Source: Sycobia sp. Sy_11 (Eukaryota > Arthropoda > Insecta > Hymenoptera > Epichrysomallidae). Taken from it: a stretch of DNA of 64,000 nt. The DNA is taken from contig JACCIC010000064.1 in the NCBI GenBank assembly GCA_018907035.1, forward strand, positions 310,001-374,000, read 5' to 3'. The notes below the pieces were generated by a model, which saw only the letters and a list, made by a program, of their open reading frames with translations, had not been told where the DNA came from and ran no database searches. Each line of letters starts with the position of its first letter. Within the stretch, counting starts at the first letter, position 1. This document shows positions 45,745 through 57,159 of this stretch, one piece after another. A program made the position numbers and the translations under genes.

Positions 45745-48196
45745 AACTACATTCTATTGGAGCAAAAGACCACCTGATAAGGATAAACTTACATGACCAA
45801 CTTACTTCGACTTTTGGCGATGAAGCTCTATCCTTGGCCACCGTGAAACGCTGGTAAAATGAATTTAATCGTCGTGTTGCGTCCAGCGATTACGCCGAAT
45901 ATATATATATATATATATATAGATATATGTACGTATATATATATATATATAGATATATATATGTATACGTATTTAGGTATATATATATGTATATATCTGT
46001 TCAAGGACAAGGAGGGATCGGTCGAATTGCCTCGGCATGCCTACCCGTCGAGTTTTCGATGAATTTCAGGCCCGGGAAAGTGAGTAGGAATAAAGAAAGC
46101 AAAGGAGACAAGCGTTTGGCAACATCGCCTTCACGATAATATATATATATATACAAAGGTAAGGCAAAGTTCGTAGATATTCTCGGAGTAGTGAGAATAA
46201 ATACGTTTATATTTGTATATATAAACTCTGCGAACCTCAATGCCAAATGCCTGCGCAGCGCGCGCTTTCTAGTAATAAAATCGGACCAGATGTGGCCATA
46301 GTAATGCAGCCTAGCCATAGCCTGCCGCGGTCAGCGCTGGCCGAAGTATTGTCTCTATTCCCGCACCGCTTGTACTTTCCCGCCCCTCTGGAAAATTCGG
46401 AACGAAGCGGAGGCGCGCTAATGCGCAGTTTACGACCCTTCCCCCTTTTCTTTGTATACGAAATGCGAAACCCGAGTAACAGCCTAATATACCAATATCC
46501 CAAGAGGCTTGAGAAACTGAAATACGTCTGAAATTTTGGCTTCGAATAGAAAGTAAAATTTCTCGAAGCAATCGACGTACAGAAATAATATTATTTCTGA
46601 ACGTGCATTTCAATTTTTCCAAACTGTTAATTTAATGAAAATGTACAAATATTTGTATTAATAAGCACGGTTGACATTATTATTACTAACTTTGAAATTA
46701 TACTTATTGTTGTGATTAATATTACTCTTATTTTTTTAATATTGATAAATTATTCATATCGTTATTAACACTATTATTATTATTATTATTACAAGCACTA
46801 ATATTCCTATTTTTACTAACATTACTGTTCTAATATATAGTAATGCGATTATTAATATTGCTATTGTTATTATTATTCCAATTAATATCTTCGATATTAT
46901 TATTAACATTGTAAAGATTACTAATTGTTACTACTAGTTTAAACCATAATTATGTGGCGTTATACGCTAATCGTTATTATTAATTTCACTATTGTTATTA
47001 TTATTATTATTATGATTATGTTTAATATTAATTTTCTAATTAGTTTACTCAATAATATTTCTGCGCTATTCGCTGATAGTTTGCTTTTACTACCATTAAC
47101 ATTATTATTACTATTTTTACTATAATTATAAACGATATTAATTACCGTTAAAATTACTATTACTGTTTTTGTTAATGCATCGATTCAATTTTTATTTCTA
47201 TTATAGTTATTAATTATTATTATTATTAAGTCATACCAATGTATCATTAACTTATGGATTATTTTATATATATAAGAATACGTTTTAAATATAGCTTAGT
47301 TATACGCAGTTCTAAAATACAGAAATAATAATCATAGTTGTAAGAGATGAACGGACGGCTTTCTCTATGTAGAAAAAACGTCCCTTTATCTCCCCCACCA
47401 TGATGTAATTTCCAGCGGAGAAAATTTCGGCGGCGCAGGGCTCGGACTATAAATACGGGCCCTGAAAACTGCGGAAAGCAGATTGCCGGCCGCGTTTACT
47501 CTGCTCGGTTGCTAAATTCCTCGAAATAAAAGTAAGTCGCTTCAATATTCATTTCCGAATTATATTTTTCTTTCCCTTTTGAATTCCGCGAAGCACGCGC
47601 TAGACTTTGGGTCAGGGGACGCTAGTCTCTGCAGGCAAGGAAATTGCCGCTAGACTCTGCAGCCTCCGCTAAAGTTCAGCGCGGATAGCTAGTAAGGTGG
47701 ACTGGAGGTCGAGCAAGCTCGCGCTTAGATCCGTCGCCGCTCTAATATCCAACCGATCGTGTTGGAGCTGCCCGAGTGTGGCCCTCACGACCGGCGAAAT
47801 TACGCGAACGCGCCGCGACGATTGACCTCGCGATCCGCCCCGCGTATCCCTGGCTTCAACGTTAAAGCGTGGCCAAAAAACAAGGGGGCAACCGGCGGTA
47901 ACTAACGGCAGTAAATCGCCGTTAGGATTAACCGTGTGGCACCAACTTCGGTTGGACGTCACAGTCGCCACAGTTCGCTCCAGGTTGAGTTCCGTGAAGG
48001 TTGCCCAAGATCGGTTGTTGTTCCAGAAAACATTAATGCTGTGTGTAAACTGATAATTAAGTAATTGTATAGTAAGTAAGTATACCAAGTATTGATCATT
48101 TTGGAGAGTCCTTCAAATAACTATAAAGCTGTTTTCAATAACAAATTACTGTCTTTTCATTATTAGGCTAAAAATATAAATAGCAACCTATGTAAC
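45745..48196 (+). mobile_element. mariner-like relic split by an LTR-like insertion
   Basis: Left part (45,796-45,874) and right part (47,964-48,196) together follow the mariner copy at 43,768-44,424: DQLTSTFGDEALSLATVK on the left, FREGCPRSVVVPENINAV on the right, then a jump to the 3' end (gcaacctatgta at about 48,182). The middle and C-terminal coding region is deleted. A segment of about 40 bp (aaactacat.ctattt.agca) occurs both at 45,752 and at 48,306. Confidence 0.75.
45875..47963 (+). mobile_element. 2.09-kb solo-LTR-like insertion
   Basis: The insertion starts TGTTGCGTCCA and ends TGGACGTCACA, giving TG...CA ends with an 11-bp terminal inverted repeat (two mismatches). It is flanked by GTCG (45,871-45,874 and 47,964-47,967), while the sister mariner at 43,922-43,925 has a single GTCG, so GTCG is a 4-bp target-site duplication. 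In the plus direction TATAAATA (47,449) and AATAAA (47,525) lie about 75 bp apart, as promoter and polyadenylation signals in an LTR. No long ORF. The interior has a (TTA)n-rich stretch (46,660-47,240). It is probably a solo LTR; a non-autonomous element is possible. Confidence 0.65.
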
Positions 48197-48209
48197 ATAT
48201 TTTACTAAA

Positions 48210-48730
48210 ATAATGACAATCAGAAATAGATATTACTACTAAAAATAAAATTAAATTAGATTAAAAATTAAAAATAATAAAAGTAATATAAAATAATAAA
48301 AATAAACTACATCCTATTTTAGCAAAAGACTGCCTGATAAGAATAACCCATAAGAACCCTTTTTATTTTTATTATTTTTAATTTAATTTAATTTTTAGTA
48401 GTAATTTCTATTTCAGATTCTTTGGACTGATCATAAACAAGGACAATAGTTATTTTAGAATAATTATTATTATATATGATAAAAAATATAAGACCGATAA
48501 AAATATTAATTAATTTGATTCACAACAGTCGACATAGGTACAATTTTTAATTTATTTAGTTTAAAATGTGACCGTTACTGAGAAACCGTTTGAATTTAAG
48601 TGTTATTAAAATTATATTTTCCATAAAATTAAAAAATTTGTTTTGAATATTTGGTGCATTTTTTATTGTGAGATAATTATAATTATTATGCAAAATTTTT
48701 ATTTAGTAAAGCCTGAAAAGAATAGAACCT
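48210..48730. other. AT-rich repeat-derived DNA
   Basis: 48,360-48,560 contains cagattctttggactgatca and aagaccgataaaaatatt, matching motifs near 29,735 and 31,880. Otherwise low complexity. Confidence 0.35.
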
Positions 48731-48739
48731 CAATCTATC

Positions 48740-49250
48740 GAAAAATTGCAATTAACAAATAAAAGTTGTACTCAATGTTGTTCTTTACAGCAATCCGACC
48801 CTCACAAAAATCTTTTTCACTTTATCAACAAATTGAGGTTGCACGGACGAACACTGAGAAACATCGAAAATCGTTCTTTCAGTTTAGAATTTTTTCTTCA
48901 ACGTCATCAAGAAGTTTTACTTCGAATAGTTATTGGAGATTAAAAATCGATCTATGACGATAGTCTAAAGTCGAACATATAATGGATCAAGCTCTGCAAA
49001 CTAAAATCATCTCAACCAAATCGAGAATTCCATGCAAACATAATAATGCTCTATAATTGGTGAAATCAGAAGGGTATTTTGTACTATAAATTGCTGAAAA
49101 ATGGACATACAATCGATGACCGTTCTACAACAATTGATAGGTTTGAGACGGGCCTTGCGAGTAAAATGGCTAGAATGAGAAACCAGACATAAAAAGTTAA
49201 TTTTCCATTATAACAATGGTCAGCCACATGTTTATGCATGTGTCAAATAT
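48740..49250 (+). pseudogene. mariner transposase relic, catalytic part
   Basis: Plus-strand text across frames: RHQEVLLRIVIGD (first catalytic Asp, followed by a stop in place of the next Glu), YDDSLKSN, NREFHANIIMLYNW, QKGILYYKLLKNGHTID, then FPL-Q-W-S-A-T in place of HDNARPH. The N- and C-terminal parts are missing. Lineage unclear. Confidence 0.6.
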
Positions 49251-50460
49251 GCTTACATAAGAGCGGATGAGATATACTTTTAGAGACCATGCGCTGTGTA
49301 AGTAAGTGAAAGCGAGGGTGAGCTAAGGGGATTCTGCTGCATTTATCACGTATGCTTACTGAGATTATGCTATACGTATTTGGTAGATATACATATAGGG
49401 ATTATGTCGTAAAGAGGGATGGGAGGCGTTTATGCAACACGTGCGCACGCTACCACAATATATGTATATATCATATCACATCTTATCAACATACGAATTT
49501 CTAAAGACAAAGCGTGTTGCTGTTTGTACACGATAACTGAAAAAACTACAGAACCGATTGTTCTGAAATTTGACATATAGATTCTATATTATCTTCCGAA
49601 GGACATAGGCTATGTTTTTTTCTTAAAAATTATGCTACCTTCATCAATAAATTATGTTAATGAACAATGAGCGGCAATGAACAACACCGAGATTGTTTAT
49701 GGTATATACCTTCATCGCGTTTAATTACAAATCTCCCTGTGTTACAAAATTTTCACAACCCGACGACGTACATGTCGAACTACCTCTTTCTCCTTTCATA
49801 CAATATCGCAAATTTCGCGAGTTTCGCGCTCGACACATCCCGACCGCGGTCACCGACCCGTCGCGATCAGCCGGGGGCAGGGGAATAAAGGAACGGAGGA
49901 AGAGAAAAAAAGGTAAACACAAAAGAATTAAAGGGTTTGCCTTTAATAAGGCTTTAACTAAAGGCTCGAGCTGGTGATCGGCCCCTTCGCCCTCTCCTTC
50001 GCTCTTTCTTCCATTCCACTCCTATCCTTCTCTCTGCTTTCTTTTACCGTTCTCACTTTTTTCTCCTTTTGGCTCCTCGTTACCTCTTTCGACCGCCCTT
50101 TCTCTTTTCTATTTCTTCCTTCTCGCCTTCTACCTCTATTTCTCAACTCCGCTCCTCTATCTCTCGCTTCTGTTTGGCTCTCTCCCACGTCTCTTCACCT
50201 TCTCTATCTTCTATCTCTCTAGATTTCGTTCTTTTCCCTCTGACTCTGCTCTCCTTTTTCTCAGCTCGACGGTCGATAGTAGTGTCTGCACCGCGCGTCT
50301 CCGATTTTACGCCGAGAAAGAGAGGGGAAAAGTGCAGTGGGAAGGTACGGCGGTGGTCGGGGCGCACCGGACGCGACTTTCGCAGCGCGAATATAGCATT
50401 TTGCTTCTTTAGAAAAACTAACAACAATTTGTTTCCATCAATAGAATAATACGCCTACTA
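49251..50460. other. Intergenic DNA with a pyrimidine-rich block
   Basis: 49,975-50,260 is a C/T-rich tract (plus strand) of simple-sequence character with chance frames on both strands. 49,840-49,900 and 50,270-50,400 are CpG-rich. No gene is supported. Confidence 0.4.
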
Positions 50461-51980
50461 TAATACAACGATAGCGAGTACGCGATAATATATGTGCACA
50501 CTCACGGCACATCACTATATGTGTACGTAATATTTCATTATTCTTATTACTAATCATCTTATTTTTATAATATTATCATAAATTTCAACATGCGGAGTTG
50601 GATACATGAACTTAATTTATTCCTAATTTTTGAATGTTATAGCCTGACAGATAGTTTACATAATTGTCGGTATAACTTAGATGAATTCCTTCCGATATGA
50701 TTTCTAGGATAATGTTTGAAAAAAAATCTACATTTTAATTTCTTGTCATTACCTTGTAAGGCACCTTTCTATTTTTTCATTCTATGAAAAAAAGCCTTTT
50801 AAATATAAGTTGACTCGACTTTAATACGTGTATATAACTAAGACAATAATATAACAACATTTTTCATTCACTTTTTGTTATACTGTCGAAAAACAAAAAT
50901 TTTATACTTAAGCCATAAGTTAATTAATTATTTAATTTAATTATTTTAATTTTATTCCACTTATCTATTAATAATATCAAGAATTTATTGTACATAATGA
51001 ATCTTCTGCTTAATAATACAACAAGACTAAATTTCGAATCTATTAGTATTTATTTCAAGGAAATTTTTCGAATCTGAAAAGTTTATATAATTTTTTTTTA
51101 TTTGGCAGAGTTTTCAATATGAAATTTTTTCCAATTGCAATAAAGTATTTTTTCCATCCTAATGTCTATTCATTAATTAAAATAATTTAATTAATTTCTT
51201 CTTATGCGTACTAATTTATTATATCATCTTAATCCCTATTTAATTTATGAATTACATCCAAAAACGACAATTAGCCTTTCAATAACTCCCGATGATCTTC
51301 ATCATTATTTAAAAAAAAATTAACTTCGAACGAATTTACATACAAAGGAGATAAAGAAACTTAATATACGTTTGAATCCAATTAGTTATTTAATTTCAAA
51401 TGTTACGCGTCAATTCTAAATTATGACTAAACTTTACTTATAATTATCATCACACGTGATTATTAAATATACAAAAGAAATCCTTTTTATCTTTATAATT
51501 ACTTCGTGTTTGTTTATCGCTGTTTCGCACATCGATCGAAATTACTCGCTATTGTGCGGCGCATAGCTTATAAATTGCTCCGTATTAAATAGCTCGCTTA
51601 ATCCTAAATCATTTTAAGTTAAGTAAAAAATTCAACGCATGCATTTATTTGAAATTTCTATCCCATCTCTTCCGTCTCCAACGCATTTCTGCGCCTCTCT
51701 CATCTTCTACTTGTGCGACGCGGTGATCCGTGTCGTCTGCACCCTTACGTCATCCGGCGGGAAATAAGGACGAGTCCAAGGAACGACGACACGCGCGAGC
51801 GCGTGTCGTTGCATGTGTCGGCACAGCACCCTGTGACCCCTCGTCGCAATATATATATTATCACTTCTGCATAAAAAGACAATATCCATCGTCTACTTAA
51901 AAAATATGCTATCCGCATACCAACATTTTGGTTAAATTTCAATTGACATCACTACGAAAATCTTCACGGTATTTAATTAA
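50461..51980. other. AT-rich DNA, no gene seen
   Basis: No coding region. A perfect palindrome, ACGACACGCGC-GA-GCGCGTGTCGT, lies at 51,786-51,809 in a short CpG-rich patch (51,690-51,845). Confidence 0.5.
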
Positions 51981-52000
51981 AAAACGGATATGTACGAAAA

Positions 52001-52001
<1 letters not shown>

Positions 52002-52052
<51 letters not shown>

Positions 52053-52636
52053 TGTACATATTATATATACGCATTTTAAATACGGTATCTACTGAGAAAC
52101 AATGTAGTGGCGTGTACGGGCGGTTGATTACGATATGCCGTTGCCTCAAGACGATTTCTATAAGCAGATGTGTATTCGAATCATAGAATGCAATGTCCAG
52201 GTGTCTCTGGCCGATTTCTACGGAGAATATTGTATTTACTTGATAGAAAATGACGTCTAGATATGAGAGATCAATTTCTATAGGAAGATTCGTGTTGGGA
52301 CGGTAAAATACGATATCCAGGTCTGTGGATGTGGAACGACTTCTACGGGAAGTGTCGTGTATAGTTGGTGCGAAATAACGTCCAGGTATGTCAGTATGAC
52401 TTCTATAAAGAGATTCGTATTCTATCATGCGAACACGCCCACTCCCAGTAAGAGTTATCCCAGGATACCTGAACATTGTATTCTACCTTCCCAACACAAA
52501 ACGCTCTATAGAAGTCGTCCCGAGATATTTCCTATAGTCCGAACATGATATTCTCTGTAAATGTCTTTTCGAGAAACTTAAATATCTTTTTCTACCGCTC
52601 GAACTCGAAAGTACAATTTTCTCCATCAAAGCCGTA

Positions 52637-52685
<49 letters not shown>
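52002..52685. mobile_element. Foldback-like inverted array with (TA)n ends
   Basis: Left arm: (TA)n (52,002-52,051), AAATACGG, then 60-bp units beginning A(C/T)TTCTA at 52,154, 52,214, 52,274, 52,339 and 52,399 (the unit at 52,274 is 65 bp). Right arm, inverted: (TA)n (52,639-52,684), AAATACGG (at about 52,637), then the same units, one of them 60 bp (about 52,459-52,518). Long inverted arms made of tandem subrepeats are the hallmark of Foldback elements. No target duplication was identified. The long minus-strand frame across the array (51,973-52,476) is open only because the unit length is a multiple of three. Confidence 0.6.
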
Positions 52686-52686
<1 letters not shown>

Positions 52687-52789
52687 TAGCATCGCTCGTC
52701 TCAGCTTGGCCCGAGATAATAATTTAACCGATTTCTTAAACAGTTCATAATATCTAAGTAAGAAATACCCTACACACTGTGTCCTAAAA
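52686..52789. other. No gene seen
   Basis: Short AT-rich spacer. Confidence 0.4.
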
Positions 52790-53198
52790 GTTGTAAGATT
52801 GCGGGTATAAAATATATAATACTTGCACCATCTTCATGAATCTTTGGCTACTGGTCACTACAACCTTCCTGTACCTCTACTCCTAGTTTCAAGTTTAGTG
52901 AATTCGATACAAATGTTCAGTAGCAGTTTGTGTGGGAGTATTATAGTGGTGTCATTGTTTAAGATGAATAACTATATCGAACAATATGCTTCAATTCAAT
53001 TTTGCTTTAAAGTTGATAAAAGTAGAATGGAAAAGAAGGAAATGTTAAAACTGGTTTAGGGTAAATGTGTTATGTCATCGGCAACTATTTTTCGGTGGTC
53101 TAACCTCTTTGCGGCAGGAAGAGAGTCGGTTGAAAAAGACAAAAGAAGCGGAAGGTCATGCGCCATGAAGAGTCACAATAACATGGACAAAATCTCAC
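52790..53198 (+). pseudogene. mariner-like transposase N-terminal fragment
   Basis: Plus strand from about 52,965: NNYIEQYASIQFCFKVDKS, EKKEMLKLV, a stop, VMSSATIFRWSNLFAAGRES and VEKDKRSGRSCA. This is the HTH_48-type N-terminal domain of mariner-like transposases, ending with the 'RSGRP' hinge. The catalytic domain is missing. The fragment stops where an oppositely oriented mariner of another lineage begins (about 53,200). Confidence 0.65.
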
Positions 53199-53199
53199 T

Positions 53200-53769
53200 C
53201 ATGCCTGGTCTTATATTTTGACCGTTGTTCCTATAATGATCTCTTAAAAAGAATTAATTGGGTTCGATACAATTTCTTTAATTGTTTGAACACTCTGAAG
53301 CAGTTTATAGAATACAACATATTTTGGATTCAACCATATGCACATCACGACTTTATTTACGTGAACATATCGTTTCGGAGTGGATTGGCTCGCCAGGCTT
53401 TGTATACGATTTTCTGCATTTAGAGTTATCATAATAAATCCGTCGTTCATCACCAGTGACAATACGATAAAAAAGCGATTTTTATACCGCTGCCGTCTGT
53501 CATATAAGTTTCCAAAAGCGAACGATAGGCCTCAGTCGCACTTTTCCTCATTAAAGAACAAAGCAGTGCTTCTTACAAATGACATTTATTTGGCTGGAAA
53601 CTTGCCATGATTTTGGTCGATAAAATAAACGAGTCCAAAAAATACTCAAATATAGTGCTGCAAAGTTGTTGACAGATACATAATCAAATATAACACATGA
53701 GCTCTGACGTTTCCATTCGGGATCCACTCGTGATACCATGCTTTGGCAAACGTTGAAAACTTACTTGTC
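53200..53769 (-). mobile_element. mariner fragment, 5' half
   Basis: The right end (cgttgaaaacttacttg, 53,750-53,767) matches the terminal repeat of the copies at 13,494-14,724 and 27,106-28,285. The minus strand encodes the N-terminal part, then MNDGFIMITLNAENRIQ, TPKRYVHVNKVVMCIWLNPK and LLQSVQTIKEI, and stops near 53,240. The C-terminal half and 3' end are missing. Confidence 0.8.
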
Positions 53770-53794
53770 AATATTATATGAAAGAAAAATATTA

Positions 53795-54836
53795 GGAGTG
53801 TGAATAAGTCTTTCCTGTTTTTTGTAAGAGATGGCGCCACCAATACTGTGCGAGTATTCAATGGTCACATATGTCATAATCAAAGCTTATTCATATATCA
53901 ACAATTCCATACTAACACATTAGTTAACATTTTTTCGCATCATAAATTTTTGATATCGTGAAAATGTCGAAATTTGAGCCGAGTCGACGTCATTTGCGGG
54001 AAGTTTCACTTTATTGGTTCAATTTGAAGAAATCTGCTGCCGAGACGCATCGATTGCTTCAGGAGGCTTATGGAGAAGGTTGTGTCGATGATTCAAGTGT
54101 TCGCGGATGGTCGAACGGCGTTTTTTCACTTGCGAACAGCTGCTTCAGCGACATAAAAGAAAGGGTTTTCTGCATCGTATCGTGACTGGCAATGAAAAGT
54201 GGATACGTTACGATAATTCGAAGCGAAGAAAATCATGGGGACTACCCGGCCATGCATCATCATCGACGGCCAAGCCAAATATTCATGGCGCCAAGCTCAT
54301 GCTCTGTATATGGTGGGACCAGCTAGGTGTGGTTTACTATGAGCTTCTGAAACCGAATGAAAGGATCACAGGCGAGGTCTATCGACGACAATTGATGCGT
54401 TTGAGCCACGCACTGCGAGAAAAACGGCCACAATACTCCGACAGGCACGACAAAGTTATTTTGCAACATGACAATGCTCGCCCACATGTTGCACCGCCGG
54501 TGAAAACCTACTTAGAAACGCTCAAATGGGAAGTCCTACCCCACCCGCCGTATAGTCCAGACGTTGCTCCGTCTGATTACCATCTCTTCAGATCGATGAC
54601 GCATGGCCTGGCTGACCAGCACTTCCATTCCTACGAGGAAGCCAAAAAATGGGTGGATGACTGGATAGAGGCCAAACCGGTCGAATTTTTTCGCAACGGG
54701 ATTCGTATGTTGCCAGAAAGATGGGAAAAAGTTGTAGCTAGCGATGGCCAATACTTTCAATAATTCATTTGTAACCATTTTTTCACAATAAAAGCTCAAA
54801 ATTTGAAAAAAAACGGGAAAGACTTATTCACATACC
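53795..54836 (+). mobile_element. mariner element with intact ends and internal deletion
   Basis: 1,042 bp flanked by TA. The terminal repeats are GGAGTGTGAATAAGTCTTTC (left) and, inverted, GGTATGTGAATAAGTCTTTC (right), matching over about 30 bp. It starts with an intact N-terminal frame at 53,964 and continues in another frame after a deletion of roughly 250 bp near 54,115. An AATAAA sits just inside the right end. It is the best-preserved mariner in the window. Confidence 0.93.
53964..54763 (+). pseudogene. mariner transposase, deleted and with one catalytic Asp changed
   Basis: The N-terminal frame (53,964-54,185) has MSKFEPSRRHLREVSLYWF and AAETHRLLQEAYGEG, a mariner helix-turn-helix. 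It runs through a deletion into the frame at 54,107-54,763. There RIVTGNEKWIRYDN carries Asn where mariners have the first catalytic Asp (GDEKW). HDNARPHVA holds the second Asp, and YSPDVAPSDYHLFRSM the third, with 34 residues between them (D34D spacing). The C-terminus WVDDWIEAKPVEFFRNGIRM... to a natural stop is complete. Without the first Asp and the second HTH, no activity is expected. Confidence 0.9.
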
Positions 54837-55089
54837 TAATACTATATTAAAAATTTAAGCATTTTAATATTTTTGTGAGGGCAAACAAATTTACTCGAGA
54901 TAAGATGGCATTGAAAAAAAAATTGACAATCAATTATTTAAAATTTTTTTCTTAGATGCGTTATAGTATCATGGGCACCTCCTACACATATATAGAGAGA
55001 AAGAAAGTATAATTAGAAATAACTAAATAAAATTCCTGTTTTTGCTCACTTTTATTTTTGCAGTCCCTTCCTTGTGGCCTCGATCTAGT

Positions 55090-55137
<48 letters not shown>

Positions 55138-55940
55138 TTGTTTGCTTCTAGTAGAGAAATGAATGATATAAAATAAGGTCGAGCGATTGTTATGAGACAT
55201 AATGATTTGTGAGAATATGGTGAAAATAATACACTCGATGGGCAAAATCTGTCTTTTTTAAAGGTCGTGGACCCTTCTCTGGGCAGAACCAAGAGATTTT
55301 TTCTTTTCATTTTTCCTATTTTGGTCACGAAATAAAGAAAATGGATTTTTGCATGAATTATTTTTCCAGAAAATCTAAAATACTGATTTATGAATATATT
55401 TTTCATTTAAACGAATATCGTTTTTCATTTGTCACGAACCTTTAGAATGCCTGTAATTTATGAGTATTGTAATAAGAACTTTTTTTAAATGTTTTTATTT
55501 CACATCGTTTCGTCGACAGATATTGTCAACCTCTTCAGGTGCTTTAATAAAAATAATATTCAAATAATTACATATCAAAATTATATTGCGACGTGCAAAA
55601 ACATGGCCGTGCAAATTCATCGCGACTACACTACACAAATATACCGCGCATTCACGAAAGAAATTAAATAATAAGAATTTATTTCTTTCCGTAGTATAAA
55701 TTCGCGATATGATCAAAATTATAAGTTAAATCGATATTAAATATAAAGTCAAAGTGATAAAATACACGAAAATGTAACAAAACCGAAATTAAATTAATAT
55801 ATTATAACGCGATAAACATACCGAAATCGGGCAAAGGTCGCGATGATTACTATAGAAGGTAGTCGACGCGACCGCCAAAAACCGAAGCGTAGAGAAAGAA
55901 CGCAATACATAGTCTCTCTTTCCACTACTAAGCTTAAATC
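54837..55940. other. AT-rich DNA, no gene seen
   Basis: Only short frames of low complexity. A (GA)-rich microsatellite is at 55,085-55,137. Confidence 0.45.
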
Positions 55941-55952
55941 CGAAAACTTACG

Positions 55953-56028
55953 TTAGAGGGGATACACTGCGCGCGGCGAGAGAGAGTCACGTCAAGTGTA
56001 TTAGGCCGGCGTCCACTATCCCCTCTAA
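55953..56028. repeat. 12-bp inverted repeat (possible hairpin) in a CpG-rich patch
   Basis: TTAGAGGGGATA (55,953-55,964) and its exact inverse TATCCCCTCTAA (56,017-56,028) are separated by 52 bp of GC-rich sequence. Confidence 0.7.
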
Positions 56029-56209
56029 TACATGCCGCACGCACACTACTGTACTCTCTCGTTGAACGACACGCGCCAGCATCGAATACTGCGGTAGGGG
56101 AATGCATAAGCCTTATACTGGCGCACATTCCAGCATATACAACGGGTGTTCTAAAACGAATTGACCCGCTGTATTTAATTAATATAATTAATTAAAATAT
56201 TATTCACAC

Positions 56210-56213
<4 letters not shown>

Positions 56214-56243
<30 letters not shown>

Positions 56244-56265
56244 TATATATATATATACATATATG
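56214..56265. repeat. (TA)n microsatellite
   Basis: TA repeats with two interruptions, then a (GT)n run to about 56,276. Confidence 0.9.
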
Positions 56266-56622
56266 TGTGTGTGTGTATACACTATTGTACGTGTATCAAA
56301 TGATGTGTAATTATAACCTTGTAATTATAATTGCGAAAATTATAATTAATATTAATTATTGATTATTAATATTATTATTGTTATTAGTGATATTATTATT
56401 ATTAATATTATTATTATAAATCAGCGGCTTGTCCCATGTTATACGAGCGGCGACAATAATACCCGATAGTTTTATTATAAAAAAGCCTGCAAAAGGCAAA
56501 ATCGGAGGGTTCGTTTAGTAAACCGGCTGACCTGAAGTTGATTCACACGAACTCTTCCCGGAGCTAAAATTTATCCAGAGCTCAATAAACTCCTTCTTGA
56601 AAATCCTGTCCGAAATTATTAA

Positions 56623-56800
56623 CTTGATCTCTGTTGCGAGGCGCTCCTCAAAAGACAGACGGTTAATAATTTTACCTTTCCTGAAGAGAACGTGATCCTG
56701 GTTGCGAGGCGCTCCTGAAAATACGAGCAGTTCTCTTATCCTGTAAAATTCTATTACCTATTAACTCTTGATCCTGATTGCGAAGCGCTCTTCAAAAGAC
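56623..56800 (+). repeat. Three-unit tandem repeat of about 70 bp
   Basis: Units start at about 56,623, 56,692 and 56,767. Each contains gttgcgaggcgctcctcaaa (the third as attgcgaagcgctcttcaaa) followed by a stretch ending TTTACCT or CTTACC. Adjacent sequence (56,440-57,120) is moderately GC-rich with AATAAA (56,584). Such direct repeats occur in the U3 part of LTRs, but no LTR ends were fixed. Confidence 0.6.
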
Positions 56801-57159
56801 CAGCGGAGTTAATCTTACCTTATTTTTATACCTAGAATATAATCTACCTGATACAGTTAAATTCCCCGCGTGGAAAATAGCACCGGGTATCCGTGCGGAA
56901 ACTAGCGCCGGATTAATTAAATTTCACGGAAACTAGCGTGCGATTAAGAGAGAAGAGAACCGTTACAGTGTGATTTTTATATTTTTCTAAAAAAATGTAA
57001 TGTGTTGTAAAATTATTTTCCCGATCCGCCATCCAATTCCGAATATACTTCCTCCCCTCTCAAATTACTCTGGAATAATACCGCGTAAGCTATCCCGAGG
57101 AGGATAGGAAAGTTACAATATAACAGTGAGAAATACCGTACAAGAAATAAATCAACACT

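Noticed and set aside
51973..52476. 167-residue minus-strand reading frame with a regular 20-22 residue repeat
   Set aside because: It lies in the 60-bp tandem array of the foldback-like structure and ends in a (TA)n-encoded Tyr-Ile run. The frame is open because the unit length is a multiple of three.
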